NCBI GenBank assembly: GCA_032622095.1
Contig: CP136061.1
Coordinates: forward strand, 236,179,815 to 236,243,814
Direction: 5' to 3'
DNA: 64,000 nt
DNA from: Siphonodentalium dalli
Lineage: Eukaryota > Mollusca > Scaphopoda > Gadilida > Siphonodentaliidae
In this document: piece by piece, positions 35,521 through 47,660 of the stretch
Numbering within the stretch: position 1 is the first letter of the stretch
Layout: the number at the start of each line of letters is the position of its first letter
The notes under the pieces: model-generated
Database searches by the model: none
What the model was told of the DNA's origin: nothing
The model's input: only the letters and a program-made list of their open reading frames with translations
Program-made: the position numbers and the translations under genes

Positions 35521-36705
35521 ATCCGAGACATGGCGATGGTGCGATTGGGGGAGGGGGTTCAAAAAGGAACATAATATTACTTATACATGTATAATAAGTC
35601 ATTATGTTGAGATGCATTTGTATTTAAATTTCAATCCAACAACATTATCGTAGTAAATTGCATGATTTGCAGTATATGCTGAATATATTTCTTATAGAAT
35701 ATAGGAATGGGTCGCCAAGTATTAGATCATGTCATGAATTTATACTCTGGCTACCGTAGAGATCATACTCAACCAGTTAAAAATTTGGGAACGTTTTAAT
35801 GTTTGACCGAGAACTTTATAGCATTGAAAAAAACAACTCAGTGACTATATATATTTATTTATTTATTACTTGTTCCTTAATAATATATTTCACAATATGG
35901 GTTGTGACACTCAAGATTGCATGATTTGTCTGTGACTTTTGTGAGTCGACATCGAAATAAACATTGAATTGATTACCCGTGAGAAATTTAATGATTGTAA
36001 AGGATGCTAATCAAACTGACTCAACAAAGTAACATATTTCATGCAACATCGAGCTGGGATCTTCGTGAACTACGTACACAGTGGGGGTTGGCGTTATTTT
36101 TCATGTCGATTTTCTAACTATTCCAATATCTAATGGGGTAACAGGTGTTATATAGCCATGTTGGGACAGACATTGTCATAAATATATGGTTTACGACTAA
36201 GCATTGTTTGTGTATATTTCATTTTATTGCTAACTTGACGATAGTTGGTGCACCTAAAGCCACGTATCACAGAAAATCAGCATTTTTCATTACCAATCGT
36301 CATCATGGATGCCATTTTGAATAGAACATTATGCTCTAAGCGGATTTATCGGATTTTTGATATGTTGTAGAGGATATGATTATTATTCCTCTTCAAAATG
36401 GAATAAAAACCAAGTTAGTCCAAATATTTTCTAGGTCAAAACTTTTATCGACAAGACAATTTTGTCTTTTCAGCATTTACCCATGAGATCTTACATGTTT
36501 GCCCTTTCCCCACATTTCGTCTTGTGACTCAGAGGCAGGTGGTTTTAATTAAACTGATGGTGAAATAAAATAAACGAATTTTGAGTGCTTCAAGCAACCT
36601 ATATATATATAGACTCTAAACTCCACACGGATGCCAGTATGTCACCAGGGAAGTGACAGTTTTCAATATCGATTTTTGATGTCTTTTATTTTTCACCACC
36701 TGGGT
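35521..36705. other. Intergenic, nothing recognised
   Basis: AT-rich sequence without a recognised gene or clear repeat. Confidence 0.35.
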
Positions 36706-37146
36706 AGGTACTCAATCCGATCATACGCTCCTAAATTACTATTTCTTTGGTTCCGGGGGTAAAAAATATTTGAGTCGAGCTCAGAGTGATCAGATATCGA
36801 TTGTTGAAGTTTGTTATTTCTCAAGATGTGTAATAATATGTGACCCAGAAACACGTGGTCAAACGGAGGGTCTCGGACAAAATTTCGGATGAAGATGGAT
36901 AACTCTAAAGTCAAGTGGTAATACGGTCAAATTTTGTGATACTTTAGTGATAATTCGGCCATATTTTGTTGAACAAAATGTTGATAAACAACAAGTTTTG
37001 GGAAATTTGATACCATAGTTGACAGCGATTAGCATTATATTGTTGCAATATATCGATTCTGATAACTAAAGCGTATTTTGAAGAAATGTTGTTGCTGTTG
37101 TATCTTGATGGTATGGGGACCGTCTGATCGGATTGTGTACCTTTAA
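36706..37146. mobile_element. Family B MITE, second copy
   Basis: The left end GGTACTCAATCCGATC starts at 36706 with its TTAA lost. The right end is the complement of AGGTACACAATCCGATC with TTAA at 37143-37146. The body shares 'attactatttctttgg', 'gagtcgagctcagag' and 'gatatcgatt' with 31322-31799 but is more diverged and partly replaced in the middle. Confidence 0.75.
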
Positions 37147-38341
37147 AAAGAATTACGGAATTGAACTAACTGCAGTTCATCGACACACTCAACTAAAAAT
37201 TATTGCCTACAAAATTGCTATTAGAGTGTATTTGAGAAAAATCAATGTGTTCCAAGGATCAATGTAAATGACTAAAATTCATGTTGACATTGTGTAACAA
37301 ACTGGAAAACCGTTCTATCGTCACATCCTTGTCAACAGAGGTTATTATTCTCGCATGGACAAATAGGATCCAACGGAAACACAATATCGCGTACCGAAAA
37401 TGATAGAGACGCTGGGGAAACTTGGAAAATATTATGTTACAAACATGGCGATAACGAGAATGCACTCTTTTCAGAAAACACACGAGCGCTGCCGTCATCA
37501 CTCGGAAGATCGGCATATTAGAAAAATTTAGCCGGAACAGCGAAACGATATCAAATTTACGTAAAAATAGAACTAACAAAACGCGTTTTTTAGCGCTATA
37601 TCGACGAATTAGCTCTGGAATAGTTTGCATATACATGTTTTAAGACCCCTTTTCTCGAATTACGTACACATAAATTTTAGGGTTCGAATGAGCCATGTCC
37701 GTTTAAAGTAAATATATAACAAAATGTACCCCCTTGCTCGATTACCTAATAAATTTTTAATTTGTTTCCCCCCAAAAAAATCTAAAACATATTTTGCCAT
37801 CTTCCCGGAAGGCAAAAAAATAAAAGAATGTAGAGTGGGTGGAATTGGGTGTGTGCGGCAATTTCATGTTTTTTTAGATTAAAAATGGCCTAAAACCACC
37901 AAGATGGCCGTCAATATGGTGGCCGGTATATGAAATGGAAATGTTGAAATCTGTAAGAACGCACGATTACTTGTCAAATGGATTAACTATAACCGTTGAT
38001 AAACTGAACACTATCATTTAATATATAGATCCCGATCGAGACTCGAACACTGAAGTAAAAATATAACACAGTGCATCTCCTGGCCCTAATTTGTTCTATC
38101 AGACTATTTTAGACTACACTGTATGTTATCCATTCGGCAGCGAAAAAGGGTCACTTCGTACGTGCAGCGATATTTCGCAGTGGGTGGAGTTACACATAAT
38201 CCAACGGTACTATCATTTTTTCTAATCCAGAAAGTTTGGGTTAACCGTTATCTGATAGGACGTGAAAGTTTATTTGTCAAAACAAAGTAGCAACTGATAT
38301 ATGACATGTCTGACCGTTCTGGCGCATGCATAAGCACATTT
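37147..38341. other. Intergenic with an inverted family D segment
   Basis: About 37300-37500 is the inverted counterpart of 35340-35520. Within it a 125-codon minus-strand frame (37259-37636) has no recognised domain and is most likely chance. The rest shows nothing defined apart from 'aagatggccgtcaatatggtggcc' near 37900. Confidence 0.4.
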
Positions 38342-38470
38342 TATGTTAAAGCCACTGGACGGTTTACGCTCCAAAATAACGTTTTTGTATCGAAATAGGT
38401 CGATGAATACTTGAGCTACATATATGAGCATTATACAATACAATGTATGTCCCAAAAGTAATAACGAATA
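38342..38470 (+). repeat. Family D repeat, 5' fragment
   Basis: TTAAAGCCACTGGACGG at 38346, then 'cggtttacgctccaaaata', 'tatcgaaataggt' and 'tatgtccca', match the first ~120 bp of the copy at 35132. Confidence 0.6.
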
Positions 38471-38582
38471 CAACATTGAACATTGTAAGGAACGTTAAGG
38501 AACATAAAAGAGCGTCCCGTGTTACAGTACCAATAAGAAGTAGTGGTAGGCGCACCTTTATTGCGAGATTGAGCGCGCTTAA

Positions 38583-38982
38583 TTAACCCTTTACCCAACA
38601 GAAGGGCCCTGTGCCAATGCATTCTCTTATATATGCGAGTCGACCATAGGTCGCCTCGCATATATAAGAGAATGCATTGGCTTAACACATTAAAAATTAT
38701 AAAATTGTTAAAGAATGGTAAAAAAAATGGTAAAAAGTGTTAAACAAATATTTTTTTTAGGCCAATGCATTCTCTTATATATGCGAGGCGACCTATGGTC
38801 GACTCGCATATATAAGAGAATGCATTGGCACAGGGCATAACTGTAACTATCACAATGTGGTCGAGGAGCCGGTTCCAATGATATCCATATTTGTATGGTT
38901 CTATTGAGACAGACCGAAGATATTTTAGGCTGTTGAAGCTTTATTTGGCCGGTTTTGGCCGGTTTGTTGGGTAAAGGGTTAA
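38583..38982. mobile_element. Family C MITE with two internal 69-bp palindromes, copy 1
   Basis: TTAA at 38583-38586 and 38979-38982 flank perfect 14-bp inverted termini CCCTTTACCCAACA, a typical piggyBac-type end. Inside are two 69-bp palindromes (38613-38681 and 38761-38829), each with arms beginning GCCAATGCATTCTCTTATAT and closing near CGACCATAGGTCG. The second is the first in reverse orientation, so the four arms form a nested inverted arrangement around an AT-rich centre. No coding capacity. Confidence 0.9.
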
Positions 38983-39388
38983 TGTAGAAGAAGGCGCGAC
39001 TATAGCGCAATACAGAAAATGTGTCGCGCTTAATATTGCGATATTGAGCGCAGCATATTGCGATATTAAGTGTACAGTCGCAATATTGAGCGCGACAAAA
39101 TGTCCTAAAGGCTCGATAGTGTTATATTTATATTAGCTAATCATTGGGCTAAGATTTCATCGATGTATACATGCATTTTAATTTACCACTATCTACACTA
39201 TATATTAAGTATCAAGTAAAACTTGTGTTTGTTTGTCCGGCTATATATGGGAGACCAAACGCCCGGAACATCGGAGCTGAATAATTGTACACATGGGCCA
39301 ATTGACCTGATGAGTGGAATGGGATAGGTGCCATTGACACAAGATGTATTAAAAAGTCACTATTAATTAATTATATACCCAAAATGGT
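38983..39388. other. Spacer between the family C MITEs
   Basis: 406 bp. The left part repeats 'ttgcgatattgagcgcg'-like sequences (39036-39095), which also appear just left of copy 1 ('attgcgagattgagcgcgc'). This suggests copy 1 inserted into an older palindromic repeat. No gene. Confidence 0.45.
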
Positions 39389-39787
39389 TTAACCCTTTAC
39401 CCAACAGAACGGCCCTGTGCCAATGCATTATCTTATATATGCGAGTCGACCATAGGTCGCCTCGCATATATAAGAGAATGCATTGGCCTAACACATTAAA
39501 AATTATAAAATTGTTAAAGAATGTAAGAAAAAATGGTAAAAAGTGTTAAAAAAAGATTTTTTTTAGGCCAATGCATTCTCTTATATATGCGAGGCGACCT
39601 ATGGTCGACTCGCATATATAAGAGAATGCATTGGCACAGGGCATAACTGTAACTATCACAATGTGGTCAATGAGCCGGTTCCAATGATATCCATATTTGT
39701 ATGGTTCTATTGAGCCAGACCGAAGATATTTTAGGCTGTTGAAGCTTTATTTGGCCGGTTTTGACGGTTTGTTGGGTAAAGGGTTAA
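39389..39787. mobile_element. Family C MITE, copy 2
   Basis: TTAA at 39389-39392 and 39784-39787 flank the same CCCTTTACCCAACA termini. Palindromes lie at 39419-39487 and 39567-39635. Identity to copy 1 is about 97% by eye. The flanks differ, so it is an independent insertion rather than a tandem duplicate. Same orientation as copy 1. Confidence 0.9.
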
Positions 39788-40055
39788 GTCTGGTCGTTGA
39801 AATCGACAAAATATGGAACGACTGCAATCGTGAGATTTCGCTTGTGTCGTGTGACGTTGGAAAGCGACATTAGCAATATTATTCTATAAAATCGTGCTCC
39901 TAGACGAGCTGGGTTTCACAATGATGTATATTACAATTTCTCAATCTTTTTTAAAACCGACGCATAGATTTGCCGGACATAACTACGTGTGTAAAGTATG
40001 TGGCGTTTGTTTACCGCAACGAGTTGGATTTCAATATAGCGCTATCTTATCACAG
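39788..40055. other. Likely intron or upstream flank of the lectin exon
   Basis: Leads to the acceptor-like 'gctatcttatcacag' at 40041-40055. A reading frame through it (from 39894) is in a different phase from the lectin exon and is not supported. Confidence 0.35.
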
Positions 40056-40229
40056 GACGGACATGTCGGGGAGGACGCATTGTGGACAGCAGGTGCATGG
40101 TTGTCAACACAGGGAAGCTCGGTTGGCACGAGGCTCGAAACCAATGTGAGGATATCGGGGGACGACTGGCACTTGTGGACTCACAGGCGACCTTTGATGC
40201 CATTGTGGAATTTCTGAGTCTCCTGGGAG
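40056..40229 (+). CDS. Single exon of a C-type lectin-like domain (CTLD) protein
   Basis: Taken as an internal exon from the acceptor ...TTATCACAG to the donor GGGAG|GTATGT at 40230. The frame encodes a first Cys region (TCRGGR, then SRCMVV), LGWHEARNQCEDIGGRLALV and SQATFDAIVEFLSLLG. These match the N-terminal half of a CTLD: the Cys, the W..A...C helix-1 signature, and the GG.LA.V strand followed by the second helix. The half with the WND/EPN-type calcium and sugar motifs should be on later exons and was not found in this window. CTLD proteins are usually secreted or membrane-bound and often bind carbohydrate, but this cannot be inferred here. G+C is clearly higher than in the flanks. It may be part of a real gene with long introns, or an orphan exon or pseudogene. 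Confidence 0.6.
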
Positions 40230-40299
40230 GTATGTGTTCTGGGAATAAGTTAGAATACGGCACCCTGAAGTTATATATCCTGACGTATTACACTTTATT

Positions 40300-40640
40300 A
40301 CACCCTTCTTCCTGTAATTCCCATAATAACCACACGATGTAAATGATCTTCACCTCACCAATGAAACCGGAACTATGAAATAAATGCATCGTCACATCAT
40401 GACATAACAAGCCACCATGTATGTGCCTGAATACACTTTGAAAGTCTATGTTTTAATTCACGGATTATAGGACGAGTGGAGTGTAATAAACACAGGACGA
40501 CACATGTGTTAATTGGTTTGCCGATACGATACTTCTATCGAGGAAGTTTGAACTCGAAGCTGCGCCTCGTTCTATCCTTCCGCGCTAGCACTCATGTCGT
40601 ATCAACAACTAATCAATAATCCTGAGGCCGATTGTCAGGA
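40300..40640 (+). repeat. Family E hairpin repeat, diverged copy
   Basis: Shares with 62.4-63.1 kb 'atgaaac(c/t)ggaacta', 'gtgtaataaacacag(g/a)acgacac' and the hairpin beginning GATACGATACTTCTATCG. The hairpin spans about 40523-40603 and is imperfect here, with tetrads such as TCTATCCTTCCGCG in the right arm. It probably sits in the intron following the lectin exon. Confidence 0.65.
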
Positions 40641-41260
40641 AAGGTTATATGTATAGGATTGAGGATCCGAGTACTAATAAAGTCAGCTAATGTCGACATA
40701 ATGAGTACTTGTATACTTGAGTGAGCAATGAGTATGTGGAAGTACCATATTGCTGAATTAAAAAATCACAAAATCGTTATACGAGGTCGTTTAATATGGT
40801 CTATCTTTTCCCATAAATTTAGTATATATTTCTGGTTATAAACTAATAGAACCATTTTCCTTGATTGTTATCTATCAATTAATCCGCGGTACTGTTTTAT
40901 GCGCTATTTTTAGAAACAAAATCCGCGACAAAACGTTCAGAGCAAACAAAGGCGTACCAAGAAGGGTACTCTATTTTGTTAGTAGCCTCCATCACGGCAA
41001 ATTGTATTTCAACTATAGATTTATCACGATCTTACGATCGAACTAAACCAATTTATCCATCACCTTTGACGCCTTCTATATAGATAAAAGCTGCAAAATA
41101 AACCATGGCTTTATTTTAGCACGTGCTAAAATAAAGCAAGAACGGATACGTCAACTACCACAATAAAGGCGCGTTCTTAGAACTACAAACGAAAATCTTG
41201 CAATCGATTTAAATGTTTCCCAAAGAAATTCCGCATTAATTTCTTATCCCATTTATACAC
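40641..41260. other. Intergenic or intronic, nothing recognised
   Basis: A small palindrome TTTATTTTAGCACGTGCTAAAATAAA lies at about 41111-41136 (TAGCACGTGCTA core). A 61-codon frame at 40861-41046 has no recognised motif. Confidence 0.4.
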
Positions 41261-43515
41261 AATAGCGAGTTTGCGATACCCGTCCGATGGGAACGGGTAC
41301 GGGTAAATCGGTGAACATCGTCACGGTCTCTTGTGTACTTTCAATGCAGCTCAAAAAGCGATAGCGATTTGGAACGGGTAGATGTGTCCTGTTGACCGGT
41401 AACCTTTCACTACGATTTTCTCACTCAAAGGTTCACGAATTACATGAAATTCCAGTCAGCTATGCATTAACCTATTTATTGCAAGATATCATTAGCAAAC
41501 ATCATTGATAAAGTTGTCATTTTAAACCAGGTTTTATGTTCAAATTCCGGAGGCGGCTTCTAGCACTTAGATAAATACGGAAGGCCGCGATCATTCACTG
41601 ACAACTTTTTTCACGTATTAATGACAGGTTGTTGTTAATAGAGTGAGTATATAGTGCTATAGACACAGTCTCGACCCATTGCAGGGACGTGACTATATAT
41701 GGTCTCCGCGTAAGGAGGGTGTCCACCTTCGAATTTCTAACTACACCCCTTGAACCATATCAAATTCACAAGTTTGCGCGTAATTCCATTTGCACACCCC
41801 CCCCCCCCCCGGTTGGGCTTTGATTTTTCCGAACTGGTCCCTCACAACTGCCTGGATGGTAGCATATTCTAAATAAATCAGTAGTCTTTTTGTCACTAAT
41901 CGGGGGGGGCATAATCCACTGGATCGACCATTCAGTACAAGAAAATGTGTCGATCTGAGCCTGATAAATCCTAATATCCTAATATCTAGTGGTCTAACGC
42001 CATGCACATTCACCCAGATTTGTTTTTTCTTAAATTAATTATCAGTTTCTGATTGGCCACTGGGGAAGGACCGGGACACACCGGATCGACCATGGTTCGG
42101 CCCGGTGTGAGAAATTTTTAAAATCTGAACATGAAATTTGCTAAATCCTAGCATCCAGACTGGCATCAAGCTTTCCAATTGTTATAAATTTTGAGACCTG
42201 ACACCCCCCCCCCCCCCAAAGGTTGGAAAAATTTCCAACAGTTTCTGATAGCCATTTCAGTCCACTCTGTTTACTAATACTAGGAAAATATGCAAATGTT
42301 GGTCTAAAAGCTACAAATTCTCCAGTAATAAATTTTTGGAAAATCAAACTACGAGAACAATTTCAACCTATTGTTGGTGTGAAATTTCCAACAAATGTTG
42401 TGTCAGGTATATCACATTTCCAACAGTTGAACATTTGACCAAAGTTGGGGGGGGGGGGCGAGTCTCTCCTGTCCTCATGTCCCTGTGTCAACCCTTTGTA
42501 CAAGGGAATCAATATATCGTGGATTTATATATGCATTGTACATTTGAATACAACCGTTTAGTTACTTTATCGTATATAGGCGGGGACTGATTTCTCTTTT
42601 TAATATATATTTACCATCTGAACGGACATGACGCATTTGAACCACAATACTTGTGTATATTGTAGCGAGGATAATACAGGTCGCTAAAGACACGAAATAC
42701 CTATACATACTCTACAAAATCTAAGCATAATCAGAACGAGTTTCAGCTGTTTTCTGTGTTTCGCACAGAAGTGAAGTAAACGCTCGTTATTCAATACATT
42801 AAAATAAACAGACTCAACATTCCAAGTTTAATTTTTCAAACCTACCTCCGGGTTTAGATCCCGACAAAAATTCAAATTCTTGGGAGTCCCGACCCTTAGA
42901 TCCGTTGAGAGATTCCAAATCAAAGATTACTTGATATGACTAAATATTCCCTAACTAAAATAAGGGACACATTCGGTCTTATATCTGACTGAAAGTACAT
43001 GCACGACATTATTATACCCTGGGTCTAAAACAGTACATTTTATACCGATTATTGGTTGGAAAAATTAACGTAATTGTAAATTTGAGCTATCATAATCTAT
43101 TTTCTAAGTCTGAAAATTCCAACCGATTTATAGTCAACACTCGATCGGTCTATGACTTGTGGAATCCAATTGTTGAAAATGTTATCAAGATGAGTGAAAG
43201 AAAAGCACCAACCCCTTCCAACTGCCGTCGCGTCCTTGATGAAAGCAACTGATTATCCTGAGGCCCGCCCATCTAATCTAAATACAAATTTCCAACAATC
43301 AATAACGGTAAGTATAACATCGGCCAATAAAGCGAATGCGAATAACAATCTATCTATATTATAATATATTTTTTGTTGCAGTTGGCGCACCATACATTAC
43401 CAGTTGATGTGATGAATTCTACCCGTAAAACAGTTTGAGATTACAAAACGTGTACCGGTACGGGTAGCTACCCGTACGCGTACCCGTAACGGTTTGAAAT
43501 CGCAAACTCGCTATT
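41261..43515. mobile_element. Possible 2.25-kb element with perfect 17-bp inverted ends
   Basis: AATAGCGAGTTTGCGAT at 41261-41277 is exactly mirrored at 43499-43515. Just inside each end are CGGGTACGGGTA/TACCCGTAC clusters (41293-41310 and 43450-43485). The interior is non-coding and contains long C or G runs (14 C at 41797 and 42204, 12 G at 42447), each next to a GGTTGG/CCAAC motif. No target-site duplication was recognised and no transposase is present. An older, unrelated pair of inverted sequences is possible. Confidence 0.5.
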
Positions 43516-43524
43516 TAATAGATG

Positions 43525-44026
43525 TTAAAGGCACGTGAGGCCTTAGTTGTCGAAAATATTCATATTTGTTCCAATCACCGTAAACAGAAAAACATTAAAA
43601 CGCATACAGTTTCGTTCATATATACCATGACCATCGCGTAAACAGCATGTTATCATAAAGATTTACTATATTTTAACTAAACAAGAGCCTGATTGTGTTA
43701 CAGAAGACACCACAATGCTGCTGGCTAATCACACACAAATGGCATAAACGCTCTTTATTCGTTCCATATCAGGAATTCACCCACAAAGAACGCTCTTTAT
43801 GTTTACCATCATAATATAAACAAACACCAGAAAAGTAACCTTTTCTGCTTTTGTTTACATAACAATGGTCAAAAATATGACAATAACATACTGTTTATGT
43901 GATATTTCTTATTTGTATACGGACAAAGTCTGTCTACATTCTGTTGTTCTTTCTGTTTGTGGCGGTTTTTGACGGGTGGAAATATTTTCACAGGATACCC
44001 ACCGCCAAGGCCAACCGTACCTTTAA
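43525..44026. mobile_element. Family A MITE
   Basis: TTAA at 43525-43528 and 44023-44026 flank termini AGGCACGTGAGGCCTT and the complement of AGGTACGGTTGGCCTT. The 494-bp body closely matches the copy at 5941-6337, with ~100 extra bp containing two AACGCTCTTTAT motifs (43750, 43790). Non-coding. Confidence 0.85.
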
Positions 44027-44064
44027 CGACTTGTAAACATTGGTGATGGATAAAAACAATACAC

Positions 44065-44196
44065 ATATAGTTTGACGAGATACAAGGCTTATCTTCGCTC
44101 GTATGATGCAGCAAATAGAGGACCTCGCTAAAACTCGGTCCCCAATTTGCTTTATCTTACTCGCGAAAATAAATCTTGTATCTCGTCAAACCATAT
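44065..44196. repeat. ~130-bp fold-back hairpin
   Basis: The arms 'atatagtttgacgagataca' (from 44065) and 'tgtatctcgtcaaaccatat' (to 44196) are complementary with one mismatch. The loop carries CGCTCGTA/TACTCGCG and 'aaatagaggacctcgctaaaac'. Confidence 0.7.
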
Positions 44197-45600
44197 GGAT
44201 ATTCTTTATTTATTATGTAGACATATAATATATCCCATCTTCAGCATTGTCCGTATTTTATTACAAATAATATTTGTAGTATTGTAATCGGGATTTTTAG
44301 CAATTATGTTGTTGTAATTGTGGCACAGAACAGATAGGCCACTATGAATAAAGACTCGAGTGACGAACAGTTCAATTCTGCATATAACCCCATGTCACGC
44401 ATTGATCTGTGGGTACATTGCCCTCGTGGTAACGAGTAGACACTGGATTTAATATTGGCAAGATGCTGCCTGTCCCGTTTGAGATATATGAGGAATGTCA
44501 TGTTTATTGCCGTTATATAATGTGTGTAAAACAGGTCATAATTCTAATATAATATTCCAATTCGTAATTTAATTTTTAATTTAGATTTTGCATTTTTATT
44601 CTTATACAGTTTTTATATATAACTAACAGGGTTGCCCGGCGTTGCCCAGGTTAATGTAATGAGAAACCCTCTATGCTGTGGATATTTGTTGGGGATAGAG
44701 AATGCTCTTGCTTAAAGTGTTTCTCATAAATTGTATATTCAAATAGCACCATAAAACATGATTATTACAGTCATGGGGATATAAGTAGTGGCTCACCTTG
44801 TCAATTGTCATGTTTGTCGTGATTAATCCGTTCCAACAATAATGAATTATTTATTTATTTACAACTGCGTATACATTAGACGTTATAATATGATACATGA
44901 ACATCATAAACACATTAGTTCGATAAAAGATGATAATTGGGTTTTACATATTGAGATGAATCAATCAATCTAGTGGGTTGGACTAAGATCTCGAGGACAC
45001 CTGGCTATCACATCTCCATGAAGATACAGATGTTTCAAAGAAGAAATTTCCAGGTGCTCCTCTGTTCGTGGTTCTATATATTGGCTAAATATTCTCAGTT
45101 TAAACGAAATGTTGATGCGCATAAATATTAGCTACATGTGAGGCACAGAGCGAGATTTTGAGTTGTTTATATCAGTCGAGGAGTCTGTTATAAAACCCTT
45201 GTCAGATGTGCAGTATTGGGAGGACCCTGAAAAGTCTTATGCTACTAACTGCATTTTCTTGTATATCAGAAGAAACAATACTTGACTGCACACTGTGACC
45301 ACTATTTTTGAACAGGCCTTCCATATCTCTTGACAAATTGTAACTTTTTTGTGGAAACTGTATTGAATGGAACAGATTCAATTTTGTTATAATATATATG
45401 CAATCCTCTGATGGTTCGAGATCTCTCAGTTTGCACGAATATATGTATCTCTTCAATATAATGATAAATATACGTTTAATGCTTCTTCTATGTATCTCTT
45501 TTCGCTAGCTCATTTTGTGAATGCCCTGATTGCTATTCCCATATAAATATGACAGTTAAGAAGATATAATTGTTCAAGTGACTTAAGTGTGTCACCATAT
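44197..45600. other. Intergenic, nothing recognised
   Basis: No gene or defined repeat. Frames of 65-84 codons lack motifs. Confidence 0.35.
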
Positions 45601-46345
45601 GTCGGGATTGTGAAATGTGAACGTCCAAAACTACTTAAAATGATATGGAGATGGCCTGGGTGACTGTATATAACTTATATGTGGATATCGGCGAATAGCA
45701 ATCTTATCAATGATAGTGCATATCCGCTCGCCATCCGCGACGCAAACGACATCAAATGTGATTTAATTCATGGTATATCATTAGAGCAAAAATGTGTATG
45801 GATTCGGTGGAAATTGGTGCCAAATAAATTTGTACCAGCGTTTGCCTCTTTTGACATATTTAAACCACTCCCATTAGACTCATGGATGCATGATATACTG
45901 GCGATGATTATATATATGTTTGGTGGTAATCAGCAACTAAACAAATTCTGAGAATAGTTATGACCCATATCTCTCACCCAACCGACAGCAATTTGACGTC
46001 TTTAAATCACACGATGATATTCCTCGTATCATAGAGAAGAATAATATATCAATTTGGTGGAAATATGGGCTAAAAATAGTTTATTAAATCAATTGTTGAT
46101 GCAACGTTGACTCGAACAACGCCATATTGCGAAGGTGATTATGTATTCGTTTGGTGGAAATCGGCGACAAAACTATTTCACGATATATTTTTAATTTTGC
46201 CGACCTCCCCCTTTTCTTCCCCTGACACCAACAGCGTCATTTTAGAATTTTTTTACCCGCACCTTGGTGCCATCTCGATTGTACCGCGTGAAGTTATATA
46301 TAGAACGCACACAGACAGACAGAAAGACAGACAGACAGACGGCAC
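45601..46345. mobile_element. Tandem-core element with (ACAG)n tail
   Basis: Degenerate units carry 'tttggtggaaatcggc' at about 45802, 45918, 46053 and 46150 and 'cgtatcatagagaagaat'-like sequence, ending in 'acagacagacagaaagacagacagacag' at 46310-46338. Same architecture as the elements at 23.4-24.5 kb. The longest frames derive from the repeats. Confidence 0.6.
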
Positions 46346-46399
46346 GATTTGATTTCTTGTATCATTTGAGAAGAACGTGTCTGAATTTGATGGTAATTA

Positions 46400-47629
46400 G
46401 TACTAAAAATATTTTTTATCAGTCTTGGTGACCCTCCCGTCCCTATTTTAGTCTCAAGCTGCACACACTAAGACTCATTAGAGATTAGAGATGCATATAT
46501 ATGAAATTGGTAAAAATTTGGCAAGTATACAAATTCGTATCAAATTTAAGGTCACCACATCTCTCACCCATAGGGCACACATTTGGTGTATCTAAACGAC
46601 ACGATAAGATCCCTCGTATCACAGAGAAGAATATGTATCAATCTGGTGGAAATCGGCACTAAACATATAGATATAATTTGTTGTGTCCCTCTCATCTCTA
46701 TACACAACTGACTCGAATGGCCCAACTTATGACATCCTTAAACCACACGATTATACACCTGATATCATGGAGATGATTGTTTATAAGTTTGGTGATAATC
46801 GGCAACTAAACAATTTTTTTTATCAAATTTGGTGACAATCCACCCCCCCCCATCTCTCAAACAAACAGTACCACTATGGCGTCTTTAAAGCACACGATTA
46901 GATTCCTCGTATCTTGGATAAGAACGTGTATCAATTTGGTGGAAATTGGCGCAAAACATTGCGCATCAATTTTGGTGCCCCTGTCCCTTTCAATGCAATC
47001 ATGACTCGAATGAGGCCACATTTGACAGATATAAGCAACACCATTAGACTCCTCATACCATGGGGATGATTTTGTATAAGTGTGGTGGCAATCGGCGACT
47101 AAACCAATTATTATCAAATTTAGTGCCCACCCCCTCCCAATCTCTCAACCAAAAGACAACAATTTGGCGTTGTTAAATCGCACAGTTTGATTCCTTGTAT
47201 CATGCAGAAGAATATATATCAATTTGGTGGAGATCGGCGCTAAAATTAGTTTTTCAATTTTGGTGCCCCTCTCCCTTCCGTGCATCCCTGACTCGAACGA
47301 CGCCACTTTTAAATCACACCGTTTGTTTTTTCATATCATGGGGATGATTATATATAAGTTTGGTGGAAAACGGCGACAAAAATCTCCCCCTCCCTCTTCC
47401 GGGCACCCCTGATGCGAACGGCGCGACTTTTGCTATATTTAAACCACACCATTAGATTCATCATAGCATGGGGATTATTATATATAAGTTTGGTGGCAAT
47501 CGGCAATCTGCCCCTCCAACGGCGTCGCTTTAGAAAATTCTAATCCCGACCATTATCTTTCTCGTACAAAGCTACTCCTAGTAGACCCATTTGGCATCAT
47601 CTAGATGGTCCCCTGTGAATTTCTATAGA

Positions 47630-47660
<31 letters not shown>

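Noticed and set aside
39894-40217. 107-codon frame overlapping the lectin exon
   Set aside because: It is in a different phase from the frame that carries the CTLD signature, and therefore a shadow.
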